From Altererythrobacter sp. (GTDB lineage Bacteria > Pseudomonadota > Alphaproteobacteria > Sphingomonadales > Sphingomonadaceae), in assembly GCA_013002295.1 (NCBI GenBank), contig JABDKI010000035.1, positions 1 through 38,976 of the forward strand: a stretch of DNA of 38,976 bases, given 5' to 3'. The stretch's first letter is position 1, and every line of letters begins with the position of its first letter. This document shows positions 24,753-35,341 of this stretch, piece by piece. Position numbers and translations under genes: made by a program. The notes under the pieces are model-generated. The model saw only the letters and a program-made list of their open reading frames with translations, searched no databases and was not told the origin of the DNA.

Positions 24753-25202
24753 TCAAACGAAGAATTGCGTGATCCACTCGCACATCAGAGCAGGCTTGTC
24801 CTCACCTTCGATCTCGATGGTGATTTCAGCCGTCTGCTGCCATTGGCCAGGGCGCTTCTCGATCATTTCGACCAGCTTCCAGTGACCGCGGATACGCTTG
24901 CCAACGCGCACAGGCGCGATGAAACGGGTTTTGTTGCCACCATAGTTCACACCCATTTTGACATTGTCGATCCTGGGCATGTCGCTGTTCGCGGAAAGAT
25001 ACGGGATCATCGACAGTGTCATGAAGCCATGCACGATAGTGCCGCCGAATGGCGTCAGCTTGGCTTTCTCTTCATCAATATGGATGAATTGGTGATCGCC
25101 GGTCGCATCAGCGAACATGTTGACCTTGTCTTGAGTCATTTCGACCCATTCGCTGGTGCCGATGTTTTCGCCGGTTTTGCCGGCCAGTTCTTGCGGTGTC
25201 AT
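24753..25202 (-). CDS. MaoC family dehydratase, (R)-specific enoyl-CoA hydratase-like
   Basis: A 149-residue single hot-dog protein. ATGDHQFIHIDEEKA (~34-48) carries the catalytic Asp and His of (R)-hydratases, and FGGTIVHGFMTLSMIP is the following conserved helix. Length fits the PhaJ/NodN type. The ATG at 25202 has AAGAGGA about eight bases upstream; a TTG two codons earlier is less likely. It is upstream of the thiolase on the same strand. A LiuR-like palindromic box lies at 25293-25310. With PhaZ nearby a role linking fatty-acid oxidation and PHA is conceivable, but nothing proves it. Confidence 0.87.
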   Translation of the reverse strand: MTPQELAGKTGENIGTSEWVEMTQDKVNMFADATGDHQFIHIDEEKAKLTPFGGTIVHGFMTLSMIPYLSANSDMPRIDNVKMGVNYGGNKTRFIAPVRVGKRIRGHWKLVEMIEKRPGQWQQTAEITIEIEGEDKPALMCEWITQFFV

Positions 25203-25292
25203 GCCCAACTCCTCTTGAGAAACCTATGTGCTGAGCGGGACTCGCTCAGAAGTTGCAAGCTTCATGGCGCATCCTACGGCAAATCGCAATGA

Positions 25293-25310
25293 AGTTTCCG
25301 TAAACGTCAA
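25293..25310 (-). promoter_or_regulatory. LiuR-like (MerR-type) operator/promoter candidate
   Basis: The minus strand reads TTGACGTTTACGGAAACT, close to the TTGACGTTTACGTAAA-like boxes I associate with MerR-family regulators of acyl-CoA and branched-chain amino acid catabolism (LiuR). TTGACG could double as the -35. It is 91-108 bases upstream of the MaoC gene. The rest of 25203-25426 holds no gene that I can support. Confidence 0.45.
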
Positions 25311-25426
25311 CCTGCCGCTACGGAATCGCCACGCAAAATGCGGGTTTTCGGGCCGGCGAGCGCCAATCGAGACGCCTTTGGCTGCGTTAGCGGGCTATTT
25401 ACCCTGATCCGCTATGCTCTCCGCCT

Positions 25427-26344
25427 ATGGGCTATTCAGATATCTCTACACGCAAGCCGCCGCTCAGCCGCCATCCAGCCTTCATGCCGTTGATTGCTGT
25501 ATGGCTTGCGGCTCTGCTGGGCGGAAGTATTGCGGTGCTGCCGACAGGCGTGATTGGCGCTGGTATGGCACAAGCCCCGTTTGCCGTGCCGGCCTTCGCG
25601 GCAAACCCAATCGCGATGGCAGGACTTGCGGCGCTTCTCGGTGCTGGCCTAGGTTGGGCCGTAGCGCGTGCGATCTCTGCCGTGCAGCACCTACCTGACA
25701 AGTCCGCCTCAGCCATTGAGCACAGCGTGAGCGAAACCGAGGAAGCCGAGGCCGTTGAAGCACAGCCGGTTGAACCACTGCGCATTGTCGAGGTGGAAGA
25801 AGTTGCACAGCCCGTGGTTGAATGGGAGGTCGTCAAAGCCGAGGTGATCGAACCGGAGGTTGTTGAAGACCTTGGTTCAGAACAAGCGCTGGGAGCTGAT
25901 GACATAGCCCCAGAGCCTCAGGCCTATGACGATGCGCCGTTCTATGCCGATATAGACTTGAGCGAATTGCTGGGCGCGCCGCGGGTCGAAGCTGCCGAAC
26001 CAAGTGAGGCACCGATTGATGCGGAGATGGCAGCGGGACAGATTCCGGTCGCACAGGCCGAGCCAGAGACCATGCCAGCGACCGTGCCAGAAACCGTGCC
26101 GCTGCCCGTTGCCACTCAACCGAAGGCAAAACTGCCGCAGCACGGCAAAGCGGTGAACCTGCTGCGCGCGCACGACACGCAGGAACTGGCCATGCCGCAG
26201 CTGATTGAGCGATTCGCGGTCGCACTGGATGACCAACGCCGGCTCGCAGAGGGATCCGCGCATAGCTATTCTCCTCCAGTACCACCATCCAGCATGACAC
26301 AGCGTTTGCGCGCGTTGGTTGAGGTTCCGCCACTCGCTGAGTAG
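25427..26344 (+). CDS. Unknown acidic membrane protein with two N-terminal helices
   Basis: A 305-residue protein that I do not recognise. Residues ~20-40 and ~60-84 are hydrophobic helices (the second rich in Gly/Ala: AGLAALLGAGLGWAVARA), so the N-terminus is membrane-embedded. From ~90 to ~235 it is strongly acidic and Pro/Val/Glu-rich, with loose repeats (VEAQPVEP, VEEVAQPVVEWEVV, ETMPATVPETVP), likely disordered. The final ~70 residues look folded and helical (VNLLRAHDTQELAMPQLIERFAVALDDQRRLAE). The ATG has no strong ribosome-binding site; another ATG at 25414 is out of frame. The layout recalls membrane-anchored envelope or division proteins with disordered linkers, without specific evidence. 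It stands alone before gltB. Confidence 0.7.
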   Translation: MGYSDISTRKPPLSRHPAFMPLIAVWLAALLGGSIAVLPTGVIGAGMAQAPFAVPAFAANPIAMAGLAALLGAGLGWAVARAISAVQHLPDKSASAIEHSVSETEEAEAVEAQPVEPLRIVEVEEVAQPVVEWEVVKAEVIEPEVVEDLGSEQALGADDIAPEPQAYDDAPFYADIDLSELLGAPRVEAAEPSEAPIDAEMAAGQIPVAQAEPETMPATVPETVPLPVATQPKAKLPQHGKAVNLLRAHDTQELAMPQLIERFAVALDDQRRLAEGSAHSYSPPVPPSSMTQRLRALVEVPPLAE

Positions 26345-26571
26345 GCTTTTGCTGTTGGATTGGACCGAAAGCTAGCTCCGCAGGCTAAAGTTCAACCATA
26401 GTCGGCTGAAATATTGCTACCCTCTTCGCAGTTGCAAAAATCATTTCATGTCGCCATGAGAGCTTTGAGCGATGGAAAAGCTGCGCCAAGCAGCATCCGG
26501 GATTTCGCTTAATTGCCGGACAGCGTCTCCGTGCGCGGTCGCACCCCGGCATCTGACATGATGGAGTTTGA

Positions 26572-29500
26572 ATGGGATACCCAGCGCCCCAGGGCTTGTA
26601 TGACTCGCGTAACGAACATGACGCCTGTGGTGTCGGTTTTGTCGCGCATATCAAAGGCGTGCCTTCGCACGACATCGTCACGCAAGCGTTGGAAATTCTC
26701 AAGAACATCGATCACCGCGGTGCTGTCGGCGCCGATCCATTGCTGGGTGATGGTGCGGGAATCCTGCTGCAAATCCCCGATCCGCTGATTCGCAAATGGG
26801 CGAAAGAACAAGGTCGTGATTTGCCCGCACCCGGCGACTACGCTGTGGCGATGTGCTTCATGCCGCAGGACGAGGCGGCGCGTGCTTTTGTAACCGAACA
26901 GTTCGAGCGATTTACTGCAAAAGAGGGCCAGACACTGATCGGCTGGCGCGATGTGCCGGTAAATCTGGATGGCTTGGGCAAGGCCGTGGTCGATTCGATG
27001 CCGGTGATCCAGCAAGCGATCATCGCCCGCGGAGACAATTGCGCCGATCAAGACGCGTTCGAACGCAAAGTGATCGTGATCCGCAAACAGACGCTCAATC
27101 CGCTGAGTGCGCAGGCGGAAAAGCACGATCTGCCGGGCCTGACTGATACCTATATGCCCAGCTTCTCAAGCCGGACGATTGTTTACAAGGGCCTGTTGCT
27201 CGCAAATCAGGTAGGCAGTTTCTACGACGATTTGCGTGATCCGGATTGCGTTAGCGCGCTGGGCCTTGTGCACCAAAGGTTCAGCACCAACACCTTCCCC
27301 AGCTGGCGCTTGGCTCACCCCTATCGCATGATTGCGCACAATGGTGAGATCAATACCGTTCGCGGCAATGTGAACTGGATGAATGCGCGCCGCCGCACGA
27401 TGGAATCGACGCTGCTGGGCCCCGATTTGGACAAAATGTGGCCGCTAATTCCGCACGGCCAGTCTGACACCGCATGTCTCGACAATGCACTCGAACTGCT
27501 GCTTGCGGGCGGATACAGCCTTGCGCATGCGATGATGATGCTGATGCCAGAGGCTTGGGCGAAGAACGAGCTGATGGATGCCGAACGCAGGGCATTCTAC
27601 GAATATCACGCGGCTTTGATGGAGCCATGGGATGGCCCCGCCGCAGTCGCATTTACCGATGGCCGCCAGATCGGCGCCACGCTGGACCGCAATGGTCTGC
27701 GCCCCGCGCGTTTCTGCGTGACAAAGGACGATATCGTCTGCCTCGCATCGGAAAGCGGCGTGCTGCCGTTTGCCGAGGAAGACGTCATCCGCAAATGGCG
27801 CTTGCAGCCAGGCAAGATGCTGCTGATCGATTTCGAGCAGGGTCGCATCATCGAAGATGCCGAGCTGAAGGCCAATCTTGCCAGCGCGCAGCCTTACGAA
27901 AAATGGCTGAGCCAAGCGCAATACAAGCTCGACGATCTGGATGTGGTCGACCCCGAGTTCGCCCAGCTTCCGCAAGACGAGAATCAGGACACGCCCACTC
28001 TGCTGCAAGCGCAGCAGGCATTCGGCTACACACAGGAAGACATCGCCAAATTCCTGGAGCCGATGGCAGTGCGGGGCGAAGACCCGATCGGTTCGATGGG
28101 CACGGACACGCCGATCGCGGTGCTCTCTAACCGCAGCCGTCTGCTGTACGATTATTTCAAGCAGAACTTTGCGCAGGTCACGAATCCGCCGATCGATCCG
28201 ATCCGTGAAGAGCTGGTGATGAGCCTTCTTTCGATGATCGGGCCGCGCCCGAACCTGCTCGGCATGGATGCTGGCACGCACAAGCGCCTGGAAATAAGCC
28301 AACCGATCCTCACCAATGAGGATTTGGCCAAGATTCGCTCCGTCGAAGTCGCATTGGATGGTGCGTTCCGCACTGAAACCATCGACATGACTTGGCGCGC
28401 CAGCAAGGGGCCCAAGGGTCTCAAGATGGCGCTGAAGGAAATGTGCTGGGCCGCGACTGAAGCGGTGTTGCAGGACAAGAACATTCTGGTGCTGTCAGAC
28501 CGCAAGCAGGGACCGGACCGGATTCCGATGCCTGCGCTTCTCGCAACAGCCGCTGTGCACCACCATCTGGTGCGACAGGGCCTGCGTATGCAAACCGGAC
28601 TTGTGGTCGAAACAGGCGAGGCGCGCGAGGTGCATCACTATTGCGTGCTGGCAGGTTACGGCGCGGAAGCGATCAATCCCTATATCGCGTTCGAGACCCT
28701 GGAAGACTTGCGCGCCAAAAAGCACAGCGATCTTTCCGCCGCTGATGCACAGAAGAACTACATCAAAGCGGTAGGCAAAGGCATCCTGAAGGTCATGTCC
28801 AAGATGGGCATTTCGACTTACCAGTCATACTGCGGTGCGCAGATCTTCGATGCGGTCGGCCTGTCCAGCGATTTCATCGAGAACTATTTCAAGGGCACCG
28901 CGACCACCATCGAAGGCGTAGGCCTGAAGGAAGTGGCCGAGGAAACCGTGCGTCGCCATGCGCAGGCCTATGGCAACAATCCTCTGTATAAGAACATGCT
29001 CGATGTCGGCGGGATCTACCAATATCGCCTTCGCGGTGAAGAACACGCATGGACACCGGAAAACGTCGCATTCTTGCAGCACGCGGTGCGCGGCAACAAG
29101 CATGCCGACTACGAGTCCTTCGCCAAAAGCGTGAACGAGCAATCCGAACGCCTGCTGACAATTCGCGGTCTTATGGAGTTCAAGAAGGCGGACGAAGCTA
29201 TCCCGCTGGATGAAGTCGAGCCTGCAAGCGAAATCGTCAAACGTTTCAGCACCGGCGCGATGAGCTTCGGCTCGATCAGCCACGAAGCGCACTCGACTCT
29301 CGCCATCGCGATGAACCGTATCGGCGGGCGTTCGAACACTGGCGAAGGCGGCGAAGAGCCTGCGCGTTTCAAGCCGATGGAAAATGGCGATTCGATGCGC
29401 AGCCGGATCAAGCAGGTCGCATCGGGCCGGTTCGGCGTGACCACCGAATATCTCGTCAATTCGGACGATATCCAGATCAAGATGGCACAAGGCGCGAAGC

Positions 29501-31224
29501 CCGGCGAAGGCGGCCAACTGCCTGGCCATAAGGTCGACAAGCGGATTGGCGCAGTGCGCCATTCGACCCCGGGTGTTGGCTTGATCAGCCCGCCTCCGCA
29601 CCACGATATCTATTCGATCGAGGATCTGGCGCAGCTGATCCATGATCTCAAAAACACCAATCCGGTGGCGCGCATTTCTGTGAAACTTGTGTCCGAAGTG
29701 GGCGTTGGCACCGTTGCTGCAGGCGTTTCAAAGGCTCGCGCAGACCATGTGACCATCGCAGGCTATGATGGCGGCACAGGTGCATCACCTTTGACCAGCC
29801 TGACCCACGCGGGCTCGCCATGGGAAATCGGCCTGGCAGAGACACAGCAGACGCTGCTTTTGAACGATCTGCGTTCGCGCATTGCAGTCCAGGTTGATGG
29901 CGGTCTGCGTACAGGCCGCGACGTCGCCATCGGCGCGCTGTTGGGTGCTGACGAGTTCGGCTTTGCCACAGCTCCGCTGATCGCGGCAGGCTGCATCATG
30001 ATGCGCAAGTGCCATTTGAACACCTGCCCTGTAGGCGTAGCGACACAAGATCCTGTTCTGCGTGCGCGTTTTACCGGCCAACCAGAACATGTGGTCAATT
30101 ACATGTTCTTCGTTGCGGAGGAATTGCGCCAGATCATGGCGGAAATGGGCTTCCGCACAGTTGAGGAAATGGTTGGCCGGGTCGACAAACTCGATATGCG
30201 CCGGGTGGACCGCCATTGGAAAGCCGCAGGCGTCAATCTCTCGCGTCTGCTGACCAAAGTCGACATTCCTGAGGATGCGCCGCTGCACAACACGGAAACG
30301 CAGGATCACGGCCTTTCAGGCGCGATGGATAACGAGCTGATTGCGGCATGCAAGGACGCGATCAGCGAAGGCAAGCCAGTGCAATTGACCCGCGAAATTC
30401 GCAATGTGAACCGCACTGTCGGCACCATGCTGTCAGGCGAAATCGCCAAGGCCTATGGCCACGAAGGCCTGCCCGCTGACACGATCCGCATCAACTTAAG
30501 CGGTGTGGCCGGCCAAAGCTTCGCCGCATGGCTCGCGCATGGTGTCACGCTCGATCTGTCGGGTGATGCCAATGACTATGTTGGCAAGGGCCTGTCGGGC
30601 GGGCGCGTTATCGTGAAGCAGCCCGAGGGCATTGAGCGCGATCCGGCGGACAACATCATCGTTGGCAATACCGTGCTTTACGGCGCGATAGCCGGTGAAG
30701 CCTATTTCGAAGGTGTTGCGGGCGAACGTTTCGCGGTGCGCAATTCCGGCGCGATCGCTGTTGTCGAAGGGGCGGGCGATCACGCGTGCGAATATATGAC
30801 CGGCGGCGTTGTGGTCGTGCTTGGCAAGACAGGTCGCAATTTTGCCGCCGGGATGAGCGGCGGCGTTGCCTATGTTTACGACCCCGAAGGCAAGTTCGAA
30901 CAGCTAGTCAATCCGGCTCAAGTTGATCTGGTGCCGATGACCGATGCGCGCGATGAGGAAGACGGCACGGGCCGGCCTTCACAGCGCCCACAATCGGTCA
31001 ATGATTTCGGCATGGGCGACATGCTGCGCCACGATGGCGAGCGGTTGAAAATTCTGGTCGAGCGCCACAAGCTTCATACCAGCAGTGCGAAGGCCGCCGC
31101 GATCCTCGACAATTGGGACGCTGAAGTCAGCAAATTCGTCAAAGTCATGCCGCGCGACTACGAACGCGCGCTGCGCCAACTCGAAGCCGAGCGCGATGAA
31201 GCCGCTTCGGTTGCAGCAGAATAA
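26572..31224 (+). CDS. gltB: Glutamate synthase (NADPH) large subunit
   Basis: A 1550-residue enzyme that makes two glutamates from glutamine and 2-oxoglutarate. The class-II amidotransferase nucleophile is C19 ([10 protein letters not shown]), so an 18-residue propeptide is removed. The domains run in the usual order: glutaminase (19-~430), a central domain, the FMN/2-oxoglutarate domain ([16 protein letters not shown], then [14 protein letters not shown]), the 3Fe-4S cluster cysteines in [18 protein letters not shown], and the C-terminal GXGXG beta-helix domain. GGAG lies eight bases before the ATG. The 227-base gap upstream (26345-26571) holds no gene; weak promoter-like and hairpin elements were seen but none I would name. 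gltD follows after 19 bases. Confidence 0.96.
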   Translation: MGYPAPQGLYDSRNEHDACGVGFVAHIKGVPSHDIVTQALEILKNIDHRGAVGADPLLGDGAGILLQIPDPLIRKWAKEQGRDLPAPGDYAVAMCFMPQDEAARAFVTEQFERFTAKEGQTLIGWRDVPVNLDGLGKAVVDSMPVIQQAIIARGDNCADQDAFERKVIVIRKQTLNPLSAQAEKHDLPGLTDTYMPSFSSRTIVYKGLLLANQVGSFYDDLRDPDCVSALGLVHQRFSTNTFPSWRLAHPYRMIAHNGEINTVRGNVNWMNARRRTMESTLLGPDLDKMWPLIPHGQSDTACLDNALELLLAGGYSLAHAMMMLMPEAWAKNELMDAERRAFYEYHAALMEPWDGPAAVAFTDGRQIGATLDRNGLRPARFCVTKDDIVCLASESGVLPFAEEDVIRKWRLQPGKMLLIDFEQGRIIEDAELKANLASAQPYEKWLSQAQYKLDDLDVVDPEFAQLPQDENQDTPTLLQAQQAFGYTQEDIAKFLEPMAVRGEDPIGSMGTDTPIAVLSNRSRLLYDYFKQNFAQVTNPPIDPIREELVMSLLSMIGPRPNLLGMDAGTHKRLEISQPILTNEDLAKIRSVEVALDGAFRTETIDMTWRASKGPKGLKMALKEMCWAATEAVLQDKNILVLSDRKQGPDRIPMPALLATAAVHHHLVRQGLRMQTGLVVETGEAREVHHYCVLAGYGAEAINPYIAFETLEDLRAKKHSDLSAADAQKNYIKAVGKGILKVMSKMGISTYQSYCGAQIFDAVGLSSDFIENYFKGTATTIEGVGLKEVAEETVRRHAQAYGNNPLYKNMLDVGGIYQYRLRGEEHAWTPENVAFLQHAVRGNKHADYESFAKSVNEQSERLLTIRGLMEFKKADEAIPLDEVEPASEIVKRFSTGAMSFGSISHEAHSTLAIAMNRIGGRSNTGEGGEEPARFKPMENGDSMRSRIKQVASGRFGVTTEYLVNSDDIQIKMAQGAKPGEGGQLPGHKVDKRIGAVRHSTPGVGLISPPPHHDIYSIEDLAQLIHDLKNTNPVARISVKLVSEVGVGTVAAGVSKARADHVTIAGYDGGTGASPLTSLTHAGSPWEIGLAETQQTLLLNDLRSRIAVQVDGGLRTGRDVAIGALLGADEFGFATAPLIAAGCIMMRKCHLNTCPVGVATQDPVLRARFTGQPEHVVNYMFFVAEELRQIMAEMGFRTVEEMVGRVDKLDMRRVDRHWKAAGVNLSRLLTKVDIPEDAPLHNTETQDHGLSGAMDNELIAACKDAISEGKPVQLTREIRNVNRTVGTMLSGEIAKAYGHEGLPADTIRINLSGVAGQSFAAWLAHGVTLDLSGDANDYVGKGLSGGRVIVKQPEGIERDPADNIIVGNTVLYGAIAGEAYFEGVAGERFAVRNSGAIAVVEGAGDHACEYMTGGVVVVLGKTGRNFAAGMSGGVAYVYDPEGKFEQLVNPAQVDLVPMTDARDEEDGTGRPSQRPQSVNDFGMGDMLRHDGERLKILVERHKLHTSSAKAAAILDNWDAEVSKFVKVMPRDYERALRQLEAERDEAASVAAE

Positions 31225-31243
31225 GATTACGGGACGCTAGAAC

Positions 31244-32680
31244 ATGGGCAAGGATACAGGCTTCCTCGAACTCGACCGGCGCGAGCGCGACTATCTCGAA
31301 CCGAAAGAGCGCTTGAACAATTACCGCGAATTTATCGTGCAGCCAGACGATGCAACCCTGCAAGCGCAGGCGAGCCGCTGCATGGATTGCGGCATTCCGT
31401 ATTGTCACAACGGTTGCCCGGTGAACAACATCATACCGGACTGGAACCATCTGGTATATGAAGGCGATTGGAAGAACGCCTTGGCCGTGCTCCATTCGAC
31501 CAACAATTTCCCCGAGTTTACAGGCCGCATTTGCCCCGCGCCATGCGAGGCAAGCTGCACACTCAACATCACCGATCAGCCGGTTACGATCAAATCGATC
31601 GAATGCGCGATCGTCGATCGCGGCTGGGAAGAAGGCTGGATCACGCCGCAAATGCCGGAGAAGAAGACCGGCAAATCGGTTGCGGTCATCGGTTCTGGTC
31701 CTGCTGGCATGGCGTGCGCGCAGCAGCTGGCGCGCGCAGGCCACACTGTAACGCTGTTTGAAAAGAATGACCGGATCGGCGGATTGCTGCGTTACGGTAT
31801 TCCTGATTTCAAGATGGAAAAGCATCTGATCAACCGCCGTGCGGTGCAGATGGAGGCCGAAGGGGTCGAGTTCAAAACCAGCAAAGAGATAGGTGTCGAT
31901 GTTTCGTTCAAGAGCCTTCAGGAAAACTACGACGCCGTAGTGCTCGCGGGCGGAGCAGAAGATGCCCGGCCTCTGCAAATTCCCGGCGCGGAAATGACAG
32001 GCGTGCGTCTGGCGATGGAGTTCCTGACCCAGCAGAACAAGCGCAATGCCGGCGATGATGAGGTGCGCGCGGCACCGCGCGGCAGCTTGCTAGCCACCGG
32101 CAAGAAGGTGGTCGTGATCGGCGGCGGCGATACCGGTAGCGACTGTGTTGGCACATCCAACCGCCAGGGCGCGGAAAGCGTCGTACAGCTGGAGATCATG
32201 CCCAAACCGCCGGAGAAGGAAGACAAGGCAATGACGTGGCCGGATTGGCCGCTGAAGCTGCGCACCTCTTCCAGCCATGAGGAAGGTGTCGAGCGCGACT
32301 GGGCCGTGTTGGCCAAGCGGGTGGTGGGTGATGGCGAAACCGTGACCGGACTGGAATGCGTACGCGTCGAATGGAAAGACGGCCGTATGCAGGAGATCGA
32401 AGGAAGCGACTTCACTATCGAAGCCGATCTGATTCTGCTCGCGATGGGTTTTGTCGGGCCGAAGAAAGCGGGCCTGCTTGATCAGACCGGTGTCGAACTG
32501 ACAGATCGCGGAAACGTTGCCGCGGACACAGATAGCTATACGACCAGCGTTGAGAACGTCTTTGCATGCGGCGATATGCGGCGCGGACAATCGCTTGTCG
32601 TCTGGGCGATTCGTGAAGGGCGCCAGGCTGCACGCGCAGTAGACCAAGCACTCATGGGTGTATCTGAACTGCCACGCTAA
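31244..32680 (+). CDS. gltD: Glutamate synthase (NADPH) small subunit
   Basis: A 478-residue FAD- and NADPH-binding partner of GltB that feeds electrons from NADPH to the FMN/Fe-S site. The N-terminal cysteine-rich part ([17 protein letters not shown] and CPAPCEASC) binds 4Fe-4S clusters. The FAD fold starts at [17 protein letters not shown] (~147), and the NADPH fold at [12 protein letters not shown] (~289). The late [21 protein letters not shown] block binds FAD. Length is standard. It sits 19 bases after gltB, so they form one operon; no terminator is evident before the porin gene, but an inverted repeat occupies that gap. Confidence 0.96.
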   Translation: MGKDTGFLELDRRERDYLEPKERLNNYREFIVQPDDATLQAQASRCMDCGIPYCHNGCPVNNIIPDWNHLVYEGDWKNALAVLHSTNNFPEFTGRICPAPCEASCTLNITDQPVTIKSIECAIVDRGWEEGWITPQMPEKKTGKSVAVIGSGPAGMACAQQLARAGHTVTLFEKNDRIGGLLRYGIPDFKMEKHLINRRAVQMEAEGVEFKTSKEIGVDVSFKSLQENYDAVVLAGGAEDARPLQIPGAEMTGVRLAMEFLTQQNKRNAGDDEVRAAPRGSLLATGKKVVVIGGGDTGSDCVGTSNRQGAESVVQLEIMPKPPEKEDKAMTWPDWPLKLRTSSSHEEGVERDWAVLAKRVVGDGETVTGLECVRVEWKDGRMQEIEGSDFTIEADLILLAMGFVGPKKAGLLDQTGVELTDRGNVAADTDSYTTSVENVFACGDMRRGQSLVVWAIREGRQAARAVDQALMGVSELPR

Positions 32681-32686
32681 GAACCT

Positions 32687-32775
32687 GTCCGTATTTCTCA
32701 CACCAGATGTCGGCCTCATACAATGCAATCGGTGAAAAATACTTCACTCCAGTAAGTGGTTGAGAGAAAACGGAC
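32687..32775 (+). repeat. Long-loop imperfect inverted repeat before the porin gene
   Basis: GTCCGTATTTCTCA (32687-32700) and TGAGAGAAAACGGAC (32761-32775) are imperfect complementary arms 60 bases apart. They end just ahead of the AGGGGA ribosome-binding site (32778-32783) of the porin. A stem-loop in the leader, or two half-sites for a regulator, are both possible. Confidence 0.4.
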
Positions 32776-32788
32776 TTAGGGGAATGCA

Positions 32789-34111
32789 ATGCAGGTCGCA
32801 CTGCGTGCGCGGATTTCGCGCACTTTACTGGCAGCGAGTTCTGCGCTTAGCGCAACGTTGCTGGCGTTTCTTCTGGCAGCTCCGGCCCATGCCAGCGAAG
32901 AGACGAATAGCCCAGAGGCGATCGGCCCCGAACTGGATTCTTCCGCAGAGGTTGCGCGAGACCCGTCAGCCGCGTCAGTCGCGCCGGCTGCATCCACTCC
33001 TCCAGCACCGCCGCAAACCGAACCCGTCATGTTCAAGCTTGTGGCCTCCCAATTTGTCGATACGCCGGTGCAAGGCGATGCGCCAAAAACCGTGCGCTAT
33101 TCCGGCCGGGTCGATGGCTATCTCGACATTAGCGGCAGTGCGTTCGGCGGCGATGACAGCCTGACGTTGACGGTCCGGCCCGAATACACCTGGGGCAAGG
33201 ATTCCAACGGTGAGATTGGCCTGATCCCGAACAACACCGCGCTATTTCGCGCAGAAGGCCGCGGCGATTTTGATCTATCCGTGAGTGTGTCCAAGCGCTG
33301 GAGTTCGGGCGCAAAACTGACCGCGGGCAAAGTCAATGTGCTCGATCTGGGCGCAAAACTGCCAGTGGTTGGCAGCGACGGGCACTTCGGATTTCAAAAC
33401 CTGTCGATGGCGCTGCCGCCTTCGGCCATCATCGCAAACACGCTGACCGGTGCATTCCTGGAAGTGCCGACTGAGAAGGTGCTGTACCGCCTGTGGGTTT
33501 ACGACCCGGACTCGCAATATCAGCGCAGCGGGTTCGAGACCGCTTTTGAAAGCGGCGTCGGTTTCCTGGGTTCAGTCACCTTCCCAGTCAAAGTGGGCGG
33601 AAAGCCGGGATATTACGCGCTCAAATTGTCCGGCTCGACCCGCGATGACATCAATGTCGACTCTCTCCCGGCGGCGCTGATCCCTTCGCCCGGATCCGCC
33701 TTCGGCAACAAGAGCGGGGAGTTTGCGGCTGTTCTCGCGGGATATCAATATCTGGGCGTGTATCCAGAGGCGCCCGGCAAAGGCTGGGGCATTTTCGGGC
33801 AAGTCTATATCTCGAATGGCGATCCGACCTTCCTTGATCGCAGCGCGATGCTAGGCATTTCAGGCAATCCGCGTTTCCGCCCGCAAGATCGGTTCGGCGC
33901 GGCCTGGTTCCGCTATTCTCTGACCAATGGCCTTGTCCGCGCACTGGACCAGCGGCTGGCGCTGCAAGACGAAGAGGGCGTCGAGTATTTCTACACACTT
34001 GGCCTTAGCGACAATTTCCAAGTCACTGCCAACGTGCAGGTGATCGACAGCGCGGTGAGCGCGCGCGACACCGGCGTAATGGCGGGCTTGCGTGTAACCG
34101 CAAGTTTTTAG
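32789..34111 (+). CDS. OprB-like outer-membrane porin
   Basis: A 440-residue protein with a signal peptide (Arg-rich start, hydrophobic core ~14-32, cleavage probably after AHA near residue 35). An Ala/Pro/Ser/Glu-rich, likely disordered stretch (~36-76) precedes the barrel. The remainder is amphipathic beta-strand sequence ending in VTASF, a terminal Phe as used for outer-membrane assembly. The GYLDISGSAFGGDD and WGIFGQVYISNGDPTFLDRS blocks resemble carbohydrate-selective OprB porins. AGGGGA is five bases before the chosen ATG; a second ATG at 32784 is out of frame. Substrate cannot be inferred. No sugar genes are nearby; the next gene is convergent and only 10 bases away. Confidence 0.72.
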   Translation: MQVALRARISRTLLAASSALSATLLAFLLAAPAHASEETNSPEAIGPELDSSAEVARDPSAASVAPAASTPPAPPQTEPVMFKLVASQFVDTPVQGDAPKTVRYSGRVDGYLDISGSAFGGDDSLTLTVRPEYTWGKDSNGEIGLIPNNTALFRAEGRGDFDLSVSVSKRWSSGAKLTAGKVNVLDLGAKLPVVGSDGHFGFQNLSMALPPSAIIANTLTGAFLEVPTEKVLYRLWVYDPDSQYQRSGFETAFESGVGFLGSVTFPVKVGGKPGYYALKLSGSTRDDINVDSLPAALIPSPGSAFGNKSGEFAAVLAGYQYLGVYPEAPGKGWGIFGQVYISNGDPTFLDRSAMLGISGNPRFRPQDRFGAAWFRYSLTNGLVRALDQRLALQDEEGVEYFYTLGLSDNFQVTANVQVIDSAVSARDTGVMAGLRVTASF

Positions 34112-34121
34112 CCTGAGCAGA

Positions 34122-34907
34122 CTAGCCCTGCTTCCTCGCCCGCTCCTGCACGGCGGCGCGGCGCGCCTCGACTTCCTCGGGCGTAACGGCAGAATTTGCG
34201 GCGGATGACAACTCCGCCTCCAGCGACATGCCGTCTGCAAAGCTTTGCGCATAGCCATCATCGATCAGCCGCTTGTATTTTGCCAGAAAGGCCGGATCGA
34301 TGCTCGCCATATCGGCGGCCAGTTTTCTGGCCAGCGGCAGCAATTCTTCCGGCTCGACCACATGGTTCACCAACCCCCATTCCTTCGCTGTCTGTGCATG
34401 AAGGAAATTGCCGGTGAAGCTCAGCTCTTTCGCGCGGCTGATACCGATCATCCGCGAGAGCTTTTGCGACAGGCCCCAACCCGGAACGATCCCGACGCGG
34501 GCATGCGTATCTGCAAAGCGGGCATTGCTGGCCGCGATCAGGACATCGCAGGCAATCGCGACTTCGAACCCGCCCGTGATCGCCACGCCATTGATCGCAC
34601 CGATCACAGGTTTGCGGCACAGCTCGATCGCCTTGACCGGATTCTCATCCGCGCCCTTGGCATTGGCTGCGCCCAGCGCGCCCTCTTGCGAACCCAATTC
34701 CTTCAGATCGAGCCCGGCGGTGAACGCCCGCTCCCCCGCGCCGGTCAAGATCACCACGCGCACGCTGTCATCCTCATCAACCTGCTTCATGACATGGTAG
34801 AGCCGCGACCGCAGCGCTTTGGACAGCGCATTCATCGCTTCAGGGCGGTTGAGAGTGACCGTGGCCACATTGTCGCTGATCTCCAGCAGGACTGTATCTT
34901 CGCTCAT
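34122..34907 (-). CDS. Enoyl-CoA hydratase/isomerase family protein
   Basis: A 261-residue crotonase-fold enzyme. Residues include LNRPEAMNALSKAL (~20-33), GAGERAFTAGLDLKEL (~56-71, oxyanion hole region) and INGVAITGGFEVAIACD (~108-124). The downstream glutamate pair of a classic hydratase is not clear: the region reads FADTHARVGIVPGWG, with V-G-I-V-P in place of the usual xGLxP, so the reaction is uncertain. GGAG is about eight bases ahead of the ATG. The gene lies nine bases after the DksA-like gene and should be co-transcribed with it. Confidence 0.85.
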   Translation of the reverse strand: MSEDTVLLEISDNVATVTLNRPEAMNALSKALRSRLYHVMKQVDEDDSVRVVILTGAGERAFTAGLDLKELGSQEGALGAANAKGADENPVKAIELCRKPVIGAINGVAITGGFEVAIACDVLIAASNARFADTHARVGIVPGWGLSQKLSRMIGISRAKELSFTGNFLHAQTAKEWGLVNHVVEPEELLPLARKLAADMASIDPAFLAKYKRLIDDGYAQSFADGMSLEAELSSAANSAVTPEEVEARRAAVQERARKQG

Positions 34908-34916
34908 TTCTCGCTC

Positions 34917-35252
34917 CTACTCCGCACCACTCGCGCAGCCTACGCAATTGGTCACACTGGGATCATGCCTAAGGCGTTTGCCGGCGATTTCCTCCCCGCA
35001 CTTTAGGCAATACCCCCATTCGCCATCGTCGATCCGTTCCAGCGCAGCTGAAACCCGCAACCGTTCGGCCGCGCGGCGGCGCTCGGCCGCTTGCGCCATG
35101 GCCTGCTGCTGCATCGCATCCATCCGGCTCAATCGCCCGACGCTGTCCTGTTGCAGCTCAACCGTGTCGCGCGAGTCCGCGTTGGACGCATCTTCTAGGT
35201 CCAGTTCCTCGCGGCGGACGAGCAAGGCTTTGCGGGCTTCATCTTCAGTCAT
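34917..35252 (-). CDS. TraR/DksA-type zinc-finger protein
   Basis: A 111-residue protein of the TraR/DksA family. The N-terminal part (~1-70) is a predicted alpha-helical hairpin, rich in Glu, Arg, Gln and Ala. The C-terminal C4 zinc finger is seen as CLKCGEEIAGKRL and, after a spacer, CVGCASG (~82-109), so all four cysteines are present. The length is shorter than DksA (~150). Members bind RNA polymerase through the secondary channel and alter transcription initiation; that role is inferred. The gene leads a pair with an enoyl-CoA hydratase. A cluster of palindromes lies upstream at 35342-35418. Confidence 0.83.
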   Translation of the reverse strand: MTEDEARKALLVRREELDLEDASNADSRDTVELQQDSVGRLSRMDAMQQQAMAQAAERRRAAERLRVSAALERIDDGEWGYCLKCGEEIAGKRLRHDPSVTNCVGCASGAE

Positions 35253-35341
35253 CAGAAACAGACTTTCCTACACTTGGTCTGACAGAGCAAGGTTGCCCGA
35301 TGCGCAGCCATGCCACGATCCCGACCAGCGGCATTGTGCCA

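Noticed and set aside
26345-26571. A riboswitch or leader RNA before gltB
   Set aside because: Only short hairpins such as GCTGC-GCCAA-GCAGC were seen; no known motif and no terminator, so nothing was claimed.
27445-28302. 285-residue open frame on the minus strand inside gltB
   Set aside because: Antisense shadow of gltB, without any recognisable domain.
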